Origin: Neisseria dentiae
GTDB taxonomy: Bacteria > Pseudomonadota > Gammaproteobacteria > Burkholderiales > Neisseriaceae
Reading direction: 5' to 3'
NCBI RefSeq assembly: GCF_014055005.1
Contig: NZ_CP059570.1
Location: 1,488,001-1,552,000, forward strand
Length of the DNA: 64,000 bases
Shown here: positions 56,212 through 64,000 of the stretch, in pieces
How positions within the stretch are numbered: position 1 is the first letter of the stretch
How the letters are laid out: the number at the start of each line of letters is the position of its first letter
The notes under the pieces: model-generated
Told to the model about the DNA's origin: nothing
What the model saw: the letters and a program-made list of their open reading frames with translations, nothing else
The model's database searches: none
Program-made: the position numbers and the translations under genes

Positions 56212-57102
56212 ATGGCTGCGGCCTATCAAACGCTTGCCCGCCTCGCGGAAAAGATTGCCCGAAATGACGGCAAAACCGCCACCGCCGTTTCCTCGCTCAG
56301 CGTTTACCGCCACAGCACTCCGGTTTACTCGCTGCCCTGCCTCTACCCGCAAGGCTTGGTGCTGGCTTTGCAGGGCAGTAAAACGGTGTGCTGCGGCCAA
56401 GATTCGCTGACCTACCGCGTGGGCGAATGTTTGTTTGCCGGTGCCGATTTGTCGACGCTCTCCTACGTGCCCGAATGCAGCCCGGCACAACCTTATCTAG
56501 GGCTGGTTATCGAACTGGATTGGCATCTGCTCGCCCGTGCCGCCGCCGAGCTGCCGGATGGCGGCGCAAACGGGCACGGTGGCATCCCGTTGGCCATCGT
56601 GCCCGCCGATGAAAAGCTGCTGGCCGCAGTCGCCCGCCTGCTTGAGCTTACCGGAGAGCCTGATTTGCTGCCGCACCTTGCGCCGCTCATCGAAGCCGAA
56701 ATCGCCTACCGCCTGCTTTCGGGCGGCAGCCGCGCCCACCTGCGCCGGATGCTGACCGCCCGCTCACAGCAAATCAGCCGCGTGGCGGCATGGCTCAAGC
56801 AACATTACCGTGAAAAAACTTCGCTCTCCGATTTGGCCGCTATGGCGCACATGAGCGAATCGTCTTTCCGCCAGCATTTCCACCGCCTGATCGGCACCAG
56901 CCCGATGCAGTACCAAAAACAACTGCGCCTGCAACAAGCCCGGCAGCTCCTGCTTTCCGAGCACATCACCGCCGCTCAGGCAGCGGCGGCCGTCGGCTAC
57001 GAAAGCCCCAGCCAGTTTTCGCGCGAATACCGCCGCTTTTTCGGTCTGCCGCCGGCGGCAGATACGGGCAGAGACCTTTGCAAAATTCAAATTACTATCT
57101 GA
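56212..57102 (+). CDS. AraC-family transcriptional regulator, tail altered by MITE insertion
   Basis: 296 residues from ATG 56212. The N-terminal AraC_N region (YRHSTPVYSLPCLYPQGLVL, RVGECLFAGADLSTLSYVPE) is followed by the C-terminal double helix-turn-helix (KTSLSDLAAMAHMSESSFRQ, HFHRLIGTSPMQYQKQLRLQ, QARQLLLSEHITAAQAAAAV, ESPSQFSREYRRFFGLPPAA). ATG 56212 has no visible ribosome site. An ATG at 56178 is out of frame by one base across a C8 run (56183-56190). The last residues RDLCKIQITI come from the inserted element at 57071; without it the protein would end AADTGQ. Likely regulates the divergent hchA-like gene. Confidence 0.85.
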   Translation: MAAAYQTLARLAEKIARNDGKTATAVSSLSVYRHSTPVYSLPCLYPQGLVLALQGSKTVCCGQDSLTYRVGECLFAGADLSTLSYVPECSPAQPYLGLVIELDWHLLARAAAELPDGGANGHGGIPLAIVPADEKLLAAVARLLELTGEPDLLPHLAPLIEAEIAYRLLSGGSRAHLRRMLTARSQQISRVAAWLKQHYREKTSLSDLAAMAHMSESSFRQHFHRLIGTSPMQYQKQLRLQQARQLLLSEHITAAQAAAAVGYESPSQFSREYRRFFGLPPAADTGRDLCKIQITI

Positions 57103-57267
57103 AAAAACCTGAATTCCGTCATTCCCGCGTAGGCGGGAATCCAGACACTTGGCATCTAAGTATTTGTTTAATCAATACTTCAATATTTCCATCTGGATTC
57201 CCGCCTACGCGGGAATGACGGAATCTAAGCATTTCAGACGGCCTCAAGGTATTTTTGCAAAGGTCTC
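57071..57267. mobile_element. MITE related to the IS5/IS1106-like element, with dRS3 repeats
   Basis: 197 bp with termini GAGACCTTTGCAAAA and TTTTGCAAAGGTCTC, the same ends as the IS at 33766. It is flanked by GGGCA on both sides (57066-57070 and 57268-57272), a 5-bp target duplication. Inside are two dRS3-type units, ATTCCCGCGTAGGCGGGAAT (57121 onward) and its inverted copy near 57197, plus an uptake sequence. No coding capacity. Inserted in the last codons of the AraC gene. Confidence 0.88.
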
Positions 57268-57310
57268 GGGCAGTAACGGAAATGATGCGCTAACCCGTTC
57301 GAAATAAAGC

Positions 57311-57342
57311 AAGGCCGTCTGAAAACTTTTCAGACGGCCTTT
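57311..57342. terminator. Uptake-sequence inverted pair
   Basis: AAGGCCGTCTGAAAA / TTTTCAGACGGCCTT, 35 bases past the stop of the minus-strand esterase gene. Confidence 0.8.
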
Positions 57343-57376
57343 ATCATAATATTTCAACAGATTACTTCACCTGCCG

Positions 57377-58354
57377 TTATTTCCTCACCTGCTGAAACAG
57401 CCAGTCGCGCGCGGGTTCGAGCAAATAGGCGTAGTCGAACGAATACATATGTTCGCCGGCTTTGCTGTTGCCGTTTACGCCTGCGGGCAAGGTGGTGCCT
57501 TTGGCAAACATGATGAAGTTATGCGGATTGCCCTGTTGCAGCAAGGCGTTAACGGCGGCGTCCTGCCCGACTTTCGGGGCGTTGGCGGCGAATTCGGTTT
57601 GCGCGAAGGGGATGTTTTTCTGTTTGAACATCGCCGCCAGCTCCGCCATGCCTTTAGAGGCTTTGGGATCGCCTGCGGATACGGTGTAGATGAATTTGGC
57701 GTTTTTCAGCGGCTCGAGCACGTTCACGTCCCACTGGCTGCCGACGAACATCGAAGCGGCGAACAGCTTGGGTTCGGTTACATTCAGGTAAAACGAAATC
57801 ATGCCGCCCATCGACTGGCCGGTGGTGTACACGCGTTTGGCATCGACGGCCTGGTTTTTGATGGTGTGTTTGAGCAGGCGCAAGGCAATGCCGACTTCGT
57901 CGCTGGTCTGCCATTGGTCGTTAACGGCCGACTGCGGGCCGGTGAAAGAAGGCACCAATACGAAGGCGGGATGTTTGGCCTGCGATTCGTCGGTGGCCCA
58001 GATGATGCCGCCGTAGCCCTGCATCAGCGGCGCTTTCACGCCTTTGCCGACGGTGCTGGCATCGGCGATAAACATCACCAGCGGATATTTCTTGCCCGGC
58101 TCAAGGTTTTTCGGCGTGTAAAGGTTATACGCCATGGTTTTGCCGGTTACGCTGTCTTTGAATTCAAGCTGCCGGAAGCGCGGGGCGATTTGCTCGCGCA
58201 GGCTGAGCAGGTTTTGGTCGTAGCTTTTGTCGGCGCCGCCGTATTGTTTGTCCCAAACGGCTTTGGGCGTGGCGGTAGGTTCGGCGGTTTGGGCTGTGCC
58301 AGCGCAGGCGGTAAGCAGCGCTGCCAGGCTGAGGACGAGCAGGGATTTTTTCAT
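57377..58354 (-). CDS. Esterase/hydrolase lipoprotein (PHB depolymerase or CE1-like)
   Basis: 325 residues. Lipobox signal MKKSLLVLSLAALLTACAGT. Alpha/beta-hydrolase core: AYNLYTPKNLEPGKKYPLVM, FVLVPSFTGPQSAVNDQWQT, nucleophile GQSMGGMISFYLNVTEPKLF. MYSFDYAYLLEPARDWLFQQ near the end carries the usual final helix. The general family is prolyl-oligopeptidase/CE1-like esterases anchored to a membrane. Substrate unknown. Separate transcription unit with its own terminator. Confidence 0.85.
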   Translation of the reverse strand: MKKSLLVLSLAALLTACAGTAQTAEPTATPKAVWDKQYGGADKSYDQNLLSLREQIAPRFRQLEFKDSVTGKTMAYNLYTPKNLEPGKKYPLVMFIADASTVGKGVKAPLMQGYGGIIWATDESQAKHPAFVLVPSFTGPQSAVNDQWQTSDEVGIALRLLKHTIKNQAVDAKRVYTTGQSMGGMISFYLNVTEPKLFAASMFVGSQWDVNVLEPLKNAKFIYTVSAGDPKASKGMAELAAMFKQKNIPFAQTEFAANAPKVGQDAAVNALLQQGNPHNFIMFAKGTTLPAGVNGNSKAGEHMYSFDYAYLLEPARDWLFQQVRK

Positions 58355-58414
58355 ATGAACTCCTGATTAAGGCTAAAACTGGTTTAAATAAACGTATTTT
58401 AAATAAGCTAAACC

Positions 58415-58442
58415 GTAGGTCGGGCATTTATGCCCGACCTAC
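58415..58442. terminator. Terminator of the Sel1-like gene
   Basis: GTAGGTCGGGCA / TGCCCGACCTAC (12-bp perfect stem, 4-base loop), 45 bases beyond the stop of the Sel1-like gene. The same CGGGCA..TGCCCG unit occurs at 47203. Confidence 0.7.
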
Positions 58443-58487
58443 TGATTAGAAATGAAAACGGTATTTGCCCGATGCTTAGGCCGTAAT

Positions 58488-59096
58488 TTATTCAGGCAGT
58501 TGCGCGGCTTGCAGGCGCTGCCATTCGGTTTTGCCTGCTTCGTAGCCGGCATCCATTGCCTGCTTGTAATAGGCGGCGGCGTGGTTGCGGTTAGCCGGCA
58601 CGCCTTTGCCTTGTTCATACAGATGTCCCAAAGCTACCATGGCAGGGGCGGCAATCACGTCGCCGCGCCTGGCGGATTGGGTGTACCACTTCATCGCTTG
58701 GGCATAGTTCCGCGTGGTGCCGATGCCGTTTTCGTAGCAATAGCCCAGCCAATATTGGCCGGTAATGTCGCCTTCATTCGCGGCGCGTTGGAAATAGGCA
58801 AACGCCTGTGCGTTGCTTTGCGCCATGCCGTTGCCGTTGAGCACCATCAGGCCGAGATAACGGGCGGCTTTCATGTGTCCCAACTGATCTGCCTGTTTGA
58901 ACAGCGGCAGCGCGGCGGCGTAATCCTGCGCCTGATAGGCTTTGATGCCTTGGTCGAGCACTGCGCGGGCAGCGTCGCGCCGGCTTTGGCTTTGGCTGTC
59001 GGAACTTGCGCCGGCGGCGGTTTGCGGCGTGGTGTGGGTGCAGGCGGCCAGCAATACTGCCAGTGCGGCTGCGGAAAAGCGGTTTTTCATGTTCAT
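58488..59096 (-). CDS. Sel1-repeat (TPR-like) lipoprotein
   Basis: 202 residues. Signal MNMKNRFSAAALAVLLAACT with lipobox Cys. Four TPR/Sel1-like repeats: LDQGIKAYQAQDYAAALPLF, AARYLGLMVLNGNGMAQSNA, GQYWLGYCYENGIGTTRNYA and ALGHLYEQGKGVPANRNHAA. Such repeats mediate protein contacts; in Neisseria several Sel1 lipoproteins affect adhesion or envelope integrity. Specific role unknown. Confidence 0.9.
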   Translation of the reverse strand: MNMKNRFSAAALAVLLAACTHTTPQTAAGASSDSQSQSRRDAARAVLDQGIKAYQAQDYAAALPLFKQADQLGHMKAARYLGLMVLNGNGMAQSNAQAFAYFQRAANEGDITGQYWLGYCYENGIGTTRNYAQAMKWYTQSARRGDVIAAPAMVALGHLYEQGKGVPANRNHAAAYYKQAMDAGYEAGKTEWQRLQAAQLPE

Positions 59097-59219
59097 ATGC
59101 TGGTTGTGAAAATATTGGTGGAAACCCGGTAAAACCGTGCCGTATTATAAATGTTTAAAACGATCAACTACCGGCCGGTTAACATAATTTGGCAGTTAAC
59201 CGCAGGCAGCCGCCGGTTT

Positions 59220-60413
59220 TTACTTGCGTTTACCTGCCGCGGCGGAAGGAAGAAACGCCATCGCCATGCTGCCGATGCCGAACAGCGCGATAATCAACGC
59301 CATCGCGTGCGGCGTGCCGTCTGAAAGCGCAGCCAGCAGCAGCGATGAAACGATGCCGCTGCCGTATTGCAGCGAACCGAGCAGAGCCGAAGCCGAGCCG
59401 GCGATCTGCGGCACGCCGTCGAGCGCGGCGGCGGTGGTGCAGGCGGCGATGATGCCGTTGGTGGCGAAAAACACCAACACGGGCAGGATAATGCCGTAAA
59501 TGCCGCCGAAGCCGCTGTAGGCACAAACCGCCAACACGATGCCGGCAACGGCTGCAACGGCGGTTGCCGCACGAATCAGCGTGTCGAGGCGGTAGCGCCC
59601 CACCAACCGGCGGTTGGCCGCGCTCACTCCCATCAGTCCGACGATGTTCAGCGCAAACAGCCAGCCGTAGTGTTGCGGGTCGATGCCGAAATAATCGATA
59701 TAAACAAAAGGCGAGCCGATAATAAAGGCATAGGCGGACACATAAAACAGGGTTACGCACATCACATAGCGCATATAAGCCTTGTTTTTCAACAAACTGC
59801 CGTAAGCAGCAAAAGCGTGCCACAAAGATTTATTGCTGCGTTTTTCCAAAGGATGGGTTTCGGGCAGTTTGACAAGTGCAGCAAACATCAACACGCCCAC
59901 CGCCGCCAGCAGCCAGAAAATAGCGTGCCAAGTGCTGAAGCGGATCAGCTGGCCGCCAAGCAACGGCCCGACGATGGGCGCCACCGCCACAATCAGCGTT
60001 AAGGTAGAAAGCATCTGCGCGGCACGGGTTTGCCCGTATAAATCGCGTATCATCGCCCGCGCCAGCATCGGCGCGGTGCAGGTGCCGACGGCTTGGAACA
60101 CGCGCCAAAACATGATTTCGCCGATGCCGTCCGACAGAGCACAGCCCGCCGAACCGAGCGCAAACAACACCATACCGGCATAAAGCGGCAGCTTGCGCCC
60201 GATGCGGTCGCTCACCGGCCCCCAAAACAGTTGCGCGATAGCGAAGCCGATCAAAAAACCCGTTACCGTCAGCTCCGCATTGCCGCGCAAATCTTGCGAC
60301 ATCTGCGGCATGGCAGGCAGGTAAATATCGGTGGAGAGCGAGGTGAACGCCATCAGCGCACCCAAAATCAAAATCAGCGTAGTTTCTTTGGCTGGAGAGG
60401 TAAAAGCCATCAT
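59220..60413 (-). CDS. Bcr/CflA-type multidrug efflux MFS transporter
   Basis: 397 residues from ATG 60413 (MMAFTSPAKETTLILILGAL); the codon at 60425 is TTG. Twelve helices. Bcr/CflA landmarks: TDIYLPAMPQMSQDL in helix 1, FWGPVSDRIGRKLPLYAGMV in loop 2-3, FQAVGTCTAPMLARAMIRDL in helix 4. Proton-driven export of drugs such as bicyclomycin is typical. It is followed by the Sel1 gene in the same direction after 123 bases. Preceded by an uptake sequence pair that belongs to the LysR gene. Confidence 0.9.
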   Translation of the reverse strand: MMAFTSPAKETTLILILGALMAFTSLSTDIYLPAMPQMSQDLRGNAELTVTGFLIGFAIAQLFWGPVSDRIGRKLPLYAGMVLFALGSAGCALSDGIGEIMFWRVFQAVGTCTAPMLARAMIRDLYGQTRAAQMLSTLTLIVAVAPIVGPLLGGQLIRFSTWHAIFWLLAAVGVLMFAALVKLPETHPLEKRSNKSLWHAFAAYGSLLKNKAYMRYVMCVTLFYVSAYAFIIGSPFVYIDYFGIDPQHYGWLFALNIVGLMGVSAANRRLVGRYRLDTLIRAATAVAAVAGIVLAVCAYSGFGGIYGIILPVLVFFATNGIIAACTTAAALDGVPQIAGSASALLGSLQYGSGIVSSLLLAALSDGTPHAMALIIALFGIGSMAMAFLPSAAAGKRK

Positions 60414-60519
60414 CTGCTCATTCAAACCGACTTAAAGAGCACCACTATACGCGCTTTCTTCTGGCGGATTAAGCGGCCCGGCGCGCATGGGCTTGTGAAT
60501 AAAATTCACGAATAGAAAA

Positions 60520-60561
60520 AGGCCGTCTGAAAACGGGCGGTTTGTGTTTTCAGACGGCCTA
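60520..60561. terminator. Uptake-sequence inverted pair (terminator of LysR gene)
   Basis: AGGCCGTCTGAAAAC and complement, 26 bases after the stop of the minus-strand LysR gene at 60588. Confidence 0.8.
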
Positions 60562-60587
60562 AAGAAAATTCCAATATTGCCAGCCAC

Positions 60588-61487
60588 TTACACCGCACGA
60601 TGGCTCAAATAAATCTTTTCCAACAATTCATACACCAGCAACACCCGTTTGGCGGTAATGGTTTGTTTGGGGCGGTATAGGTAATACGCCCATTTCTGCG
60701 ACCCGCTGTGCGGGAACACTTTCACCAATTCGCCCGTTTCAAAATAATGCCGGCAATCCATATCGGGCAGTTGGGCGAATATCCGCCCCGACAACGCCGC
60801 CTGCAGCAAGGCTTTATTGTCGTCTGTTACCACTTGGGCTTGATAAACGGGAAACGATTCGTCATTCACATACCACGCCCAAGGCCGGTTGGTTTTGGTG
60901 TTTAATAAACTGCCGACGGGGAAGCGGGCGATTAAATCTTCAATATTTTCAGGCAGGCCCTGCCGTTCAACCAATGCGGGCGAAGCAACTACCGGCTCGT
61001 TGAGCATGCGGATTTTCTTAGCAACCCAGTTGTCGTCGGGCGTTTGCGTAATCCGCAGGCCGATATCGATTTGGTCTTCCACCGTTTTGAGCACATCAAA
61101 TCCCGTGCGCCAATCAATGCGGATATCGGGATACGGCGCGAGGGCAATCAGCAACTGTTTGAGTACCCAATCGCTGTAAACCGAAGGCGGCGCAGTAATC
61201 CGCACCATGCCGGAGAGTTCGCTGTCGCTTACTTTGGCCGATGCGCCGAATAAGGCGGTTTCCTGCCGCAAAAACTGCTCGGCTTTGGGCAGCCATTGCA
61301 CGCCGAAATCGGTGAGGCGGACAGAGCGGGTATTGCGCTTAAACAATTGTTCGCCCAATTCGTTTTCCAATTCGCCCATCACGCGGGTAATCACCTGCGG
61401 CGAAACGGAAAAACGCTCCGCCGTCGCCCGAAAGCTCAAGGTTTCCGCGGCCACGACAAAATATTTCAAAGCGTCTAATCGGTTCAT
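60588..61487 (-). CDS. LysR-family transcriptional regulator
   Basis: 299 residues starting MNRLDALKYFVVAAETLSFR. Winged helix RATAERFSVSPQVITRVMGE, LENELGEQLFKRNTRSVRLT, then the effector domain (WVLKQLLIALAPYPDIRIDW). Divergent by 107 bases from the CMD-cupin gene and the alcohol dehydrogenase beyond it, its probable targets. An ordinary full-length member of the family. Confidence 0.93.
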   Translation of the reverse strand: MNRLDALKYFVVAAETLSFRATAERFSVSPQVITRVMGELENELGEQLFKRNTRSVRLTDFGVQWLPKAEQFLRQETALFGASAKVSDSELSGMVRITAPPSVYSDWVLKQLLIALAPYPDIRIDWRTGFDVLKTVEDQIDIGLRITQTPDDNWVAKKIRMLNEPVVASPALVERQGLPENIEDLIARFPVGSLLNTKTNRPWAWYVNDESFPVYQAQVVTDDNKALLQAALSGRIFAQLPDMDCRHYFETGELVKVFPHSGSQKWAYYLYRPKQTITAKRVLLVYELLEKIYLSHRAV

Positions 61488-61594
61488 AATCTCATTTTTC
61501 GGAATTGTTTATTCTGAATTTATTCATTTTATCGAGATTCAGACAGGGCTACAATGAAAGCGTCAAACCAACCGCCGTTCATAGGGTCTGTCTT

Positions 61595-62677
61595 ATGAAA
61601 AACCATCAGAAAACCTTTGCTGTTTTAACCGCATTATGGGCTTTGGGCATGGCAACGGAAACCGTAGCAGCCCCACGCTCCGCCCAAACGCAAACCACCC
61701 ACCGACAAGGAGCCGCAAAAATGGCACTTTCCAACAAACAATACAGTCTTGCCCAAATCGGCGCTTTTACCGCCAACGGCGACACAGGCCGTCTGAAAGA
61801 TGCTATCGACCGCGCTTTGGATCAGGGCTTAACCGTAAACGAAATTCAGGCCGCGATGGTGCAGCTTTATGCCTATGCGGGCTTTCCGCGCAGTTTGAAT
61901 GCCTTATCCGCCCTGTCCGAACGCGTGCAGGCGCGGCGGGCGCAAGGCTTGAAAGCGGAACAAGGCCGCTCCGCCCGCCCGTTGCCCGAACATGCCGACT
62001 TATTGGCGCTGGGCACGCAAACGCAAACCGAGCTGGTCGGGCAGGCCGTTGACCTTTCCGCACTTTCGCCCGATATCGACCGCTACCTGAAAACCCATTT
62101 GTTCGGTGATGTTTTTGCCAATGATTTGTTGAACTGGCAGGAGCGCGAAATTATTACCATTGCCGCCTTAAGCAGTATGCAGGGCGTGGATGGCCAATTG
62201 AATTCGCACATCAACGTCAGCAAAAAACACGGCATCAGCGACGAGCAAATCGCAGAGATTACCCGCATAAGCAAACCGGAAATGAGCCAGTTTCCGGCGG
62301 GCGGAGAAAACACCGCTTATGCCCGATATTTTGCCGGCAAAAGTTATCTGAACATGCTTTCTACCGACCAAGTAGTGGTGGGCAACGTAACCTTCGAACC
62401 GGGCACGCGCAATAACTGGCATATCCACCATGCCGCCAAAGGCGGCGGGCAGATGCTGTTGGTTACCGCCGGCTGCGGCTATTACCAGGAATGGGGCAAA
62501 CCCGCGCAAGAGCTGAAAGCCGGCGACATCGTGCACATCCCCGCCGGTGTAAAACACTGGCACGGCGCCGCGCCGACGGAATGGTTCCAACATCTGGCCA
62601 TTGAAGTGCCGGGCGAAAACACCCGCAGCGAATGGCTGGAGCCGGTATCCGACGCCGATTATGGAAAATTGAAATAA
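61595..62677 (+). CDS. Exported carboxymuconolactone decarboxylase-cupin fusion protein
   Basis: 360 residues from ATG 61595. Signal peptide MKNHQKTFAVLTALWALGMA, ending near VAAPRS. An N-terminal CMD/AhpD-like helical domain is present twice or in extended form (IQAAMVQLYAYAGFPRSLNA, then REIITIAALSSMQGVDGQLN, SHINVSKKHGISDEQIAEIT). The C-terminal cupin (about 255-345) has NWHIHHAAKGGGQMLLVTAG, GDIVHIPAGVKHWHGAAPTE, with three His metal ligands. Fusions of this kind are associated with detoxification of quinones or hydroperoxides; no reaction is proven. Likely controlled by the divergent LysR. Confidence 0.88.
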   Translation: MKNHQKTFAVLTALWALGMATETVAAPRSAQTQTTHRQGAAKMALSNKQYSLAQIGAFTANGDTGRLKDAIDRALDQGLTVNEIQAAMVQLYAYAGFPRSLNALSALSERVQARRAQGLKAEQGRSARPLPEHADLLALGTQTQTELVGQAVDLSALSPDIDRYLKTHLFGDVFANDLLNWQEREIITIAALSSMQGVDGQLNSHINVSKKHGISDEQIAEITRISKPEMSQFPAGGENTAYARYFAGKSYLNMLSTDQVVVGNVTFEPGTRNNWHIHHAAKGGGQMLLVTAGCGYYQEWGKPAQELKAGDIVHIPAGVKHWHGAAPTEWFQHLAIEVPGENTRSEWLEPVSDADYGKLK

Positions 62678-62715
62678 GTGTGTTTAATTAAATAGTAAAT
62701 AGTTAGGAATGAAAA

Positions 62716-63192
62716 ATGACTTATACCGTAAAAAGTTTTGCTGCCCAGAATGCCCAAAGCCCGTTGGCACCGTTCCAAGCCACCCGCCGCGAAAAGCGCG
62801 AAGACGATGTGGTAATCGATATTCTCTACACCGGCGTGTGCCACAGCGATTTGCATATGGCGCGCAACGATTGGGGCATTTCGGTTTTCCCCATCGTGCC
62901 GGGGCATGAAATCGTCGGACGGGTGCGCGATGTCGGCAGTAAGGTCAGCAAATTTAAAGTGGGCGATTTGGTGGGCGTCGGCTGCATGGTCGACAGTTGC
63001 CGCGTCTGCAAGCCTTGCCGGCACGGGCTGGAACAATACTGCCTCGAAGGCAATACCATGACTTACGGCAGTCCCGACCGCCGCGACGGTTTGATGACTT
63101 ACGGCGGCTATTCCGAACAAATCACCGTTACCGAAGATTTTGTGCTGAAAGTGCCGGAAAATCTGGACACCAAGGCCACGCCGCCGCTGTGA
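62716..63192 (+). pseudogene. Zinc alcohol dehydrogenase truncated by an IS3-family element
   Basis: The frame has 158 codons, about the first 45% of a cinnamyl-alcohol/AdhP-type dehydrogenase: TGVCHSDLHMARNDWG (catalytic zinc Cys and His), VPGHEIVGRVRDVGSKVSKF, VGVGCMVDSCRVCKPCRHGL with the structural zinc cysteines. It stops at KATPPL, exactly where the element starts (63190); the Rossmann NADPH-binding domain is missing. The gene followed the CMD-cupin gene in the same operon before disruption. Confidence 0.88.
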
Positions 63193-64000
63193 ACTGTCCC
63201 CCAATACTTGGACAAGTTAAGAATCTTTATCAAACAGCCTTTTCAAGCTGGGTTCTGTAGCCGACAGGACTCAGCTTTTTCAAGTTTAAACTAATCCGTT
63301 CATGATTGTAGTAATGTATATAATCATCTATTACCTCTGTCAACTCCGCCACCGACAGCGCACCTTCCTGATAGAAACTCTCCGTTTTCAGTATACCGAA
63401 GAAACTCTCCATCGGCGCATTGTCCCAACAATTGCCTTTGCGCGACATACTTTGCACAATCCCTTTCTCAGCCAATTTCGTTCGATAAGCCTCGGTGCGG
63501 TAAAGCACACCTTGGTCGGAATGCAGCAGCGGCGTTTGGCCTTTCAGACGGCCGAATGCTTGGTCCAACATTTGCGCCACCATTTTACTGTTTGCTCTGC
63601 GGCCTAAAGAATAGGCCACAATCTCCCGATTAAACACATCCAATATCGGCGATAAGTACAGCTTCCCGTCTGTGCATTTGAACTCCGTCACATCGGTCAG
63701 CCATTTGTCTGCCGGTTTGCCGGCGGTAAACTCTCGATTGAGAATATTGTCCGAAGCCTCTCCTACTGCTTGCGGACGGTAGGTTTTTTTACTGCGGACT
63801 TTGGCTTTTAGTCCCAACAAACCCATAATGCGCCGCACTTTCTTTTTGTTCCACGACAATACGGCGGCAATCCGCCGATGACCGTAACGGCCTTTGTGTC
63901 GGCGATAGACTTCACTCACGGCGGTTTTGGCCGCCGCATCGGGATCGGCTTTGCCGATATGGTAATGAAAGCTGCTTTTGGGAATGCCGGCACTATGCAG
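63190..64000 (-). mobile_element. IS3-family insertion sequence, partial (runs off the window)
   Basis: Starts with TGAACTGTCCCCCAATAC, an IS3-type end (compare the TGAACTG end at 3139), and contains the orfB end 40 bases inside. The other end lies beyond 64,000. Different from the element at 3139: the orfB products share only the family motifs. Confidence 0.85.
63230..64000 (-). CDS. IS3-family transposase OrfB, 5' end outside the window
   Basis: The frame is open from the window edge to the stop at 63230 (256 residues visible); the first codons encode LHSAGIPKSSFHYHIGKADP, so the gene starts upstream of the edge, not at the GTG at 63919. Integrase core: HKGRYGHRRIAAVLSWNKKK, WLTDVTEFKCTDGKLYLSPI (Asp), LLHSDQGVLYRTEAYRTKLA (Asp) and SRKGNCWDNAPMESFFGILK (Glu), an intact DDE triad. 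Confidence 0.93.
   Translation of the reverse strand: MHSAGIPKSSFHYHIGKADPDAAAKTAVSEVYRRHKGRYGHRRIAAVLSWNKKKVRRIMGLLGLKAKVRSKKTYRPQAVGEASDNILNREFTAGKPADKWLTDVTEFKCTDGKLYLSPILDVFNREIVAYSLGRRANSKMVAQMLDQAFGRLKGQTPLLHSDQGVLYRTEAYRTKLAEKGIVQSMSRKGNCWDNAPMESFFGILKTESFYQEGALSVAELTEVIDDYIHYYNHERISLNLKKLSPVGYRTQLEKAV

Noticed and set aside
56153..56410. 85-codon frame starting MFANCPINHEPP before the AraC gene
   Set aside because: It runs out of frame into the AraC coding region and lacks a ribosome site; the C8 tract explanation is preferred.

Overview
The window comes from a member of the Neisseriaceae, most likely a commensal or animal Neisseria. Copies of the uptake sequence AGGCCGTCTGAA are spread through it, often as inverted pairs acting as terminators. 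It also holds a Correia-type element, dRS3 repeats, and a tmRNA whose tag reads ANDETYALAA. All calls were made by eye from sequence and translation; no database search was run.

Layout. Positions 1-17,208 are one end of a lambda-like prophage integrated beside the 3' end of ssrA. Read from the lysogeny switch (8.5-9.5 kb), a leftward arm carries cro-like, replication, NinB-like and packaging genes (TerS, TerL, portal, which runs off the edge). An IS3-family element (3139-4582) sits inside it. A rightward arm starts from its own operator-flanked promoter and a long structured leader (10.09-10.45 kb), followed by small genes, a hexapeptide-repeat protein, a Sak4-like ATPase with an SSB-like partner, Gp157-like, excisionase and integrase. 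Positions 17.2-33.7 kb are chromosomal core: ssrA, DUF1841, DUF456, cydAB, an aspartate/aromatic aminotransferase, rpiA, ispF, a formate/nitrite channel, a sugar porter with a PfkB sugar kinase, a squalene/phytoene synthase-like gene, 4.5S RNA, and a very large FAD/Fe-S oxidoreductase.

Positions 33.8-64 kb are a mosaic accessory region. It contains an IS5/IS1106-like element, a quinone-reductase/YciI/ABM cluster with a LysR regulator, a complete four-gene Wadjet (JetABCD/MksBEFG) anti-plasmid system (37.9-44.6 kb), an HxlR/quinone oxidoreductase pair, a TetR/membrane protein pair, and a cyclophilin-like/acetyltransferase/hydrolase cluster with a LysR. Next come a solitary AT-rich 701-aa protein with a PD-(D/E)XK-like nuclease C-terminus (52.8-54.9 kb), an Hsp31/HchA-like protein divergent from an AraC regulator, lipoproteins, a Bcr-type exporter, a CMD-cupin fusion, and an alcohol dehydrogenase cut by a second IS3-family element at the right edge.

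The region carries uptake-sequence dialects of other Neisseriaceae (AGGCTACCTGAA and TGCCTGTCTGAA), partial gene duplications and small mobile elements. These fit assembly by natural transformation. The best candidates for new biology are the 701-aa nuclease-like gene, the structured prophage leader RNA, and the palindrome cluster beside the Wadjet operon.
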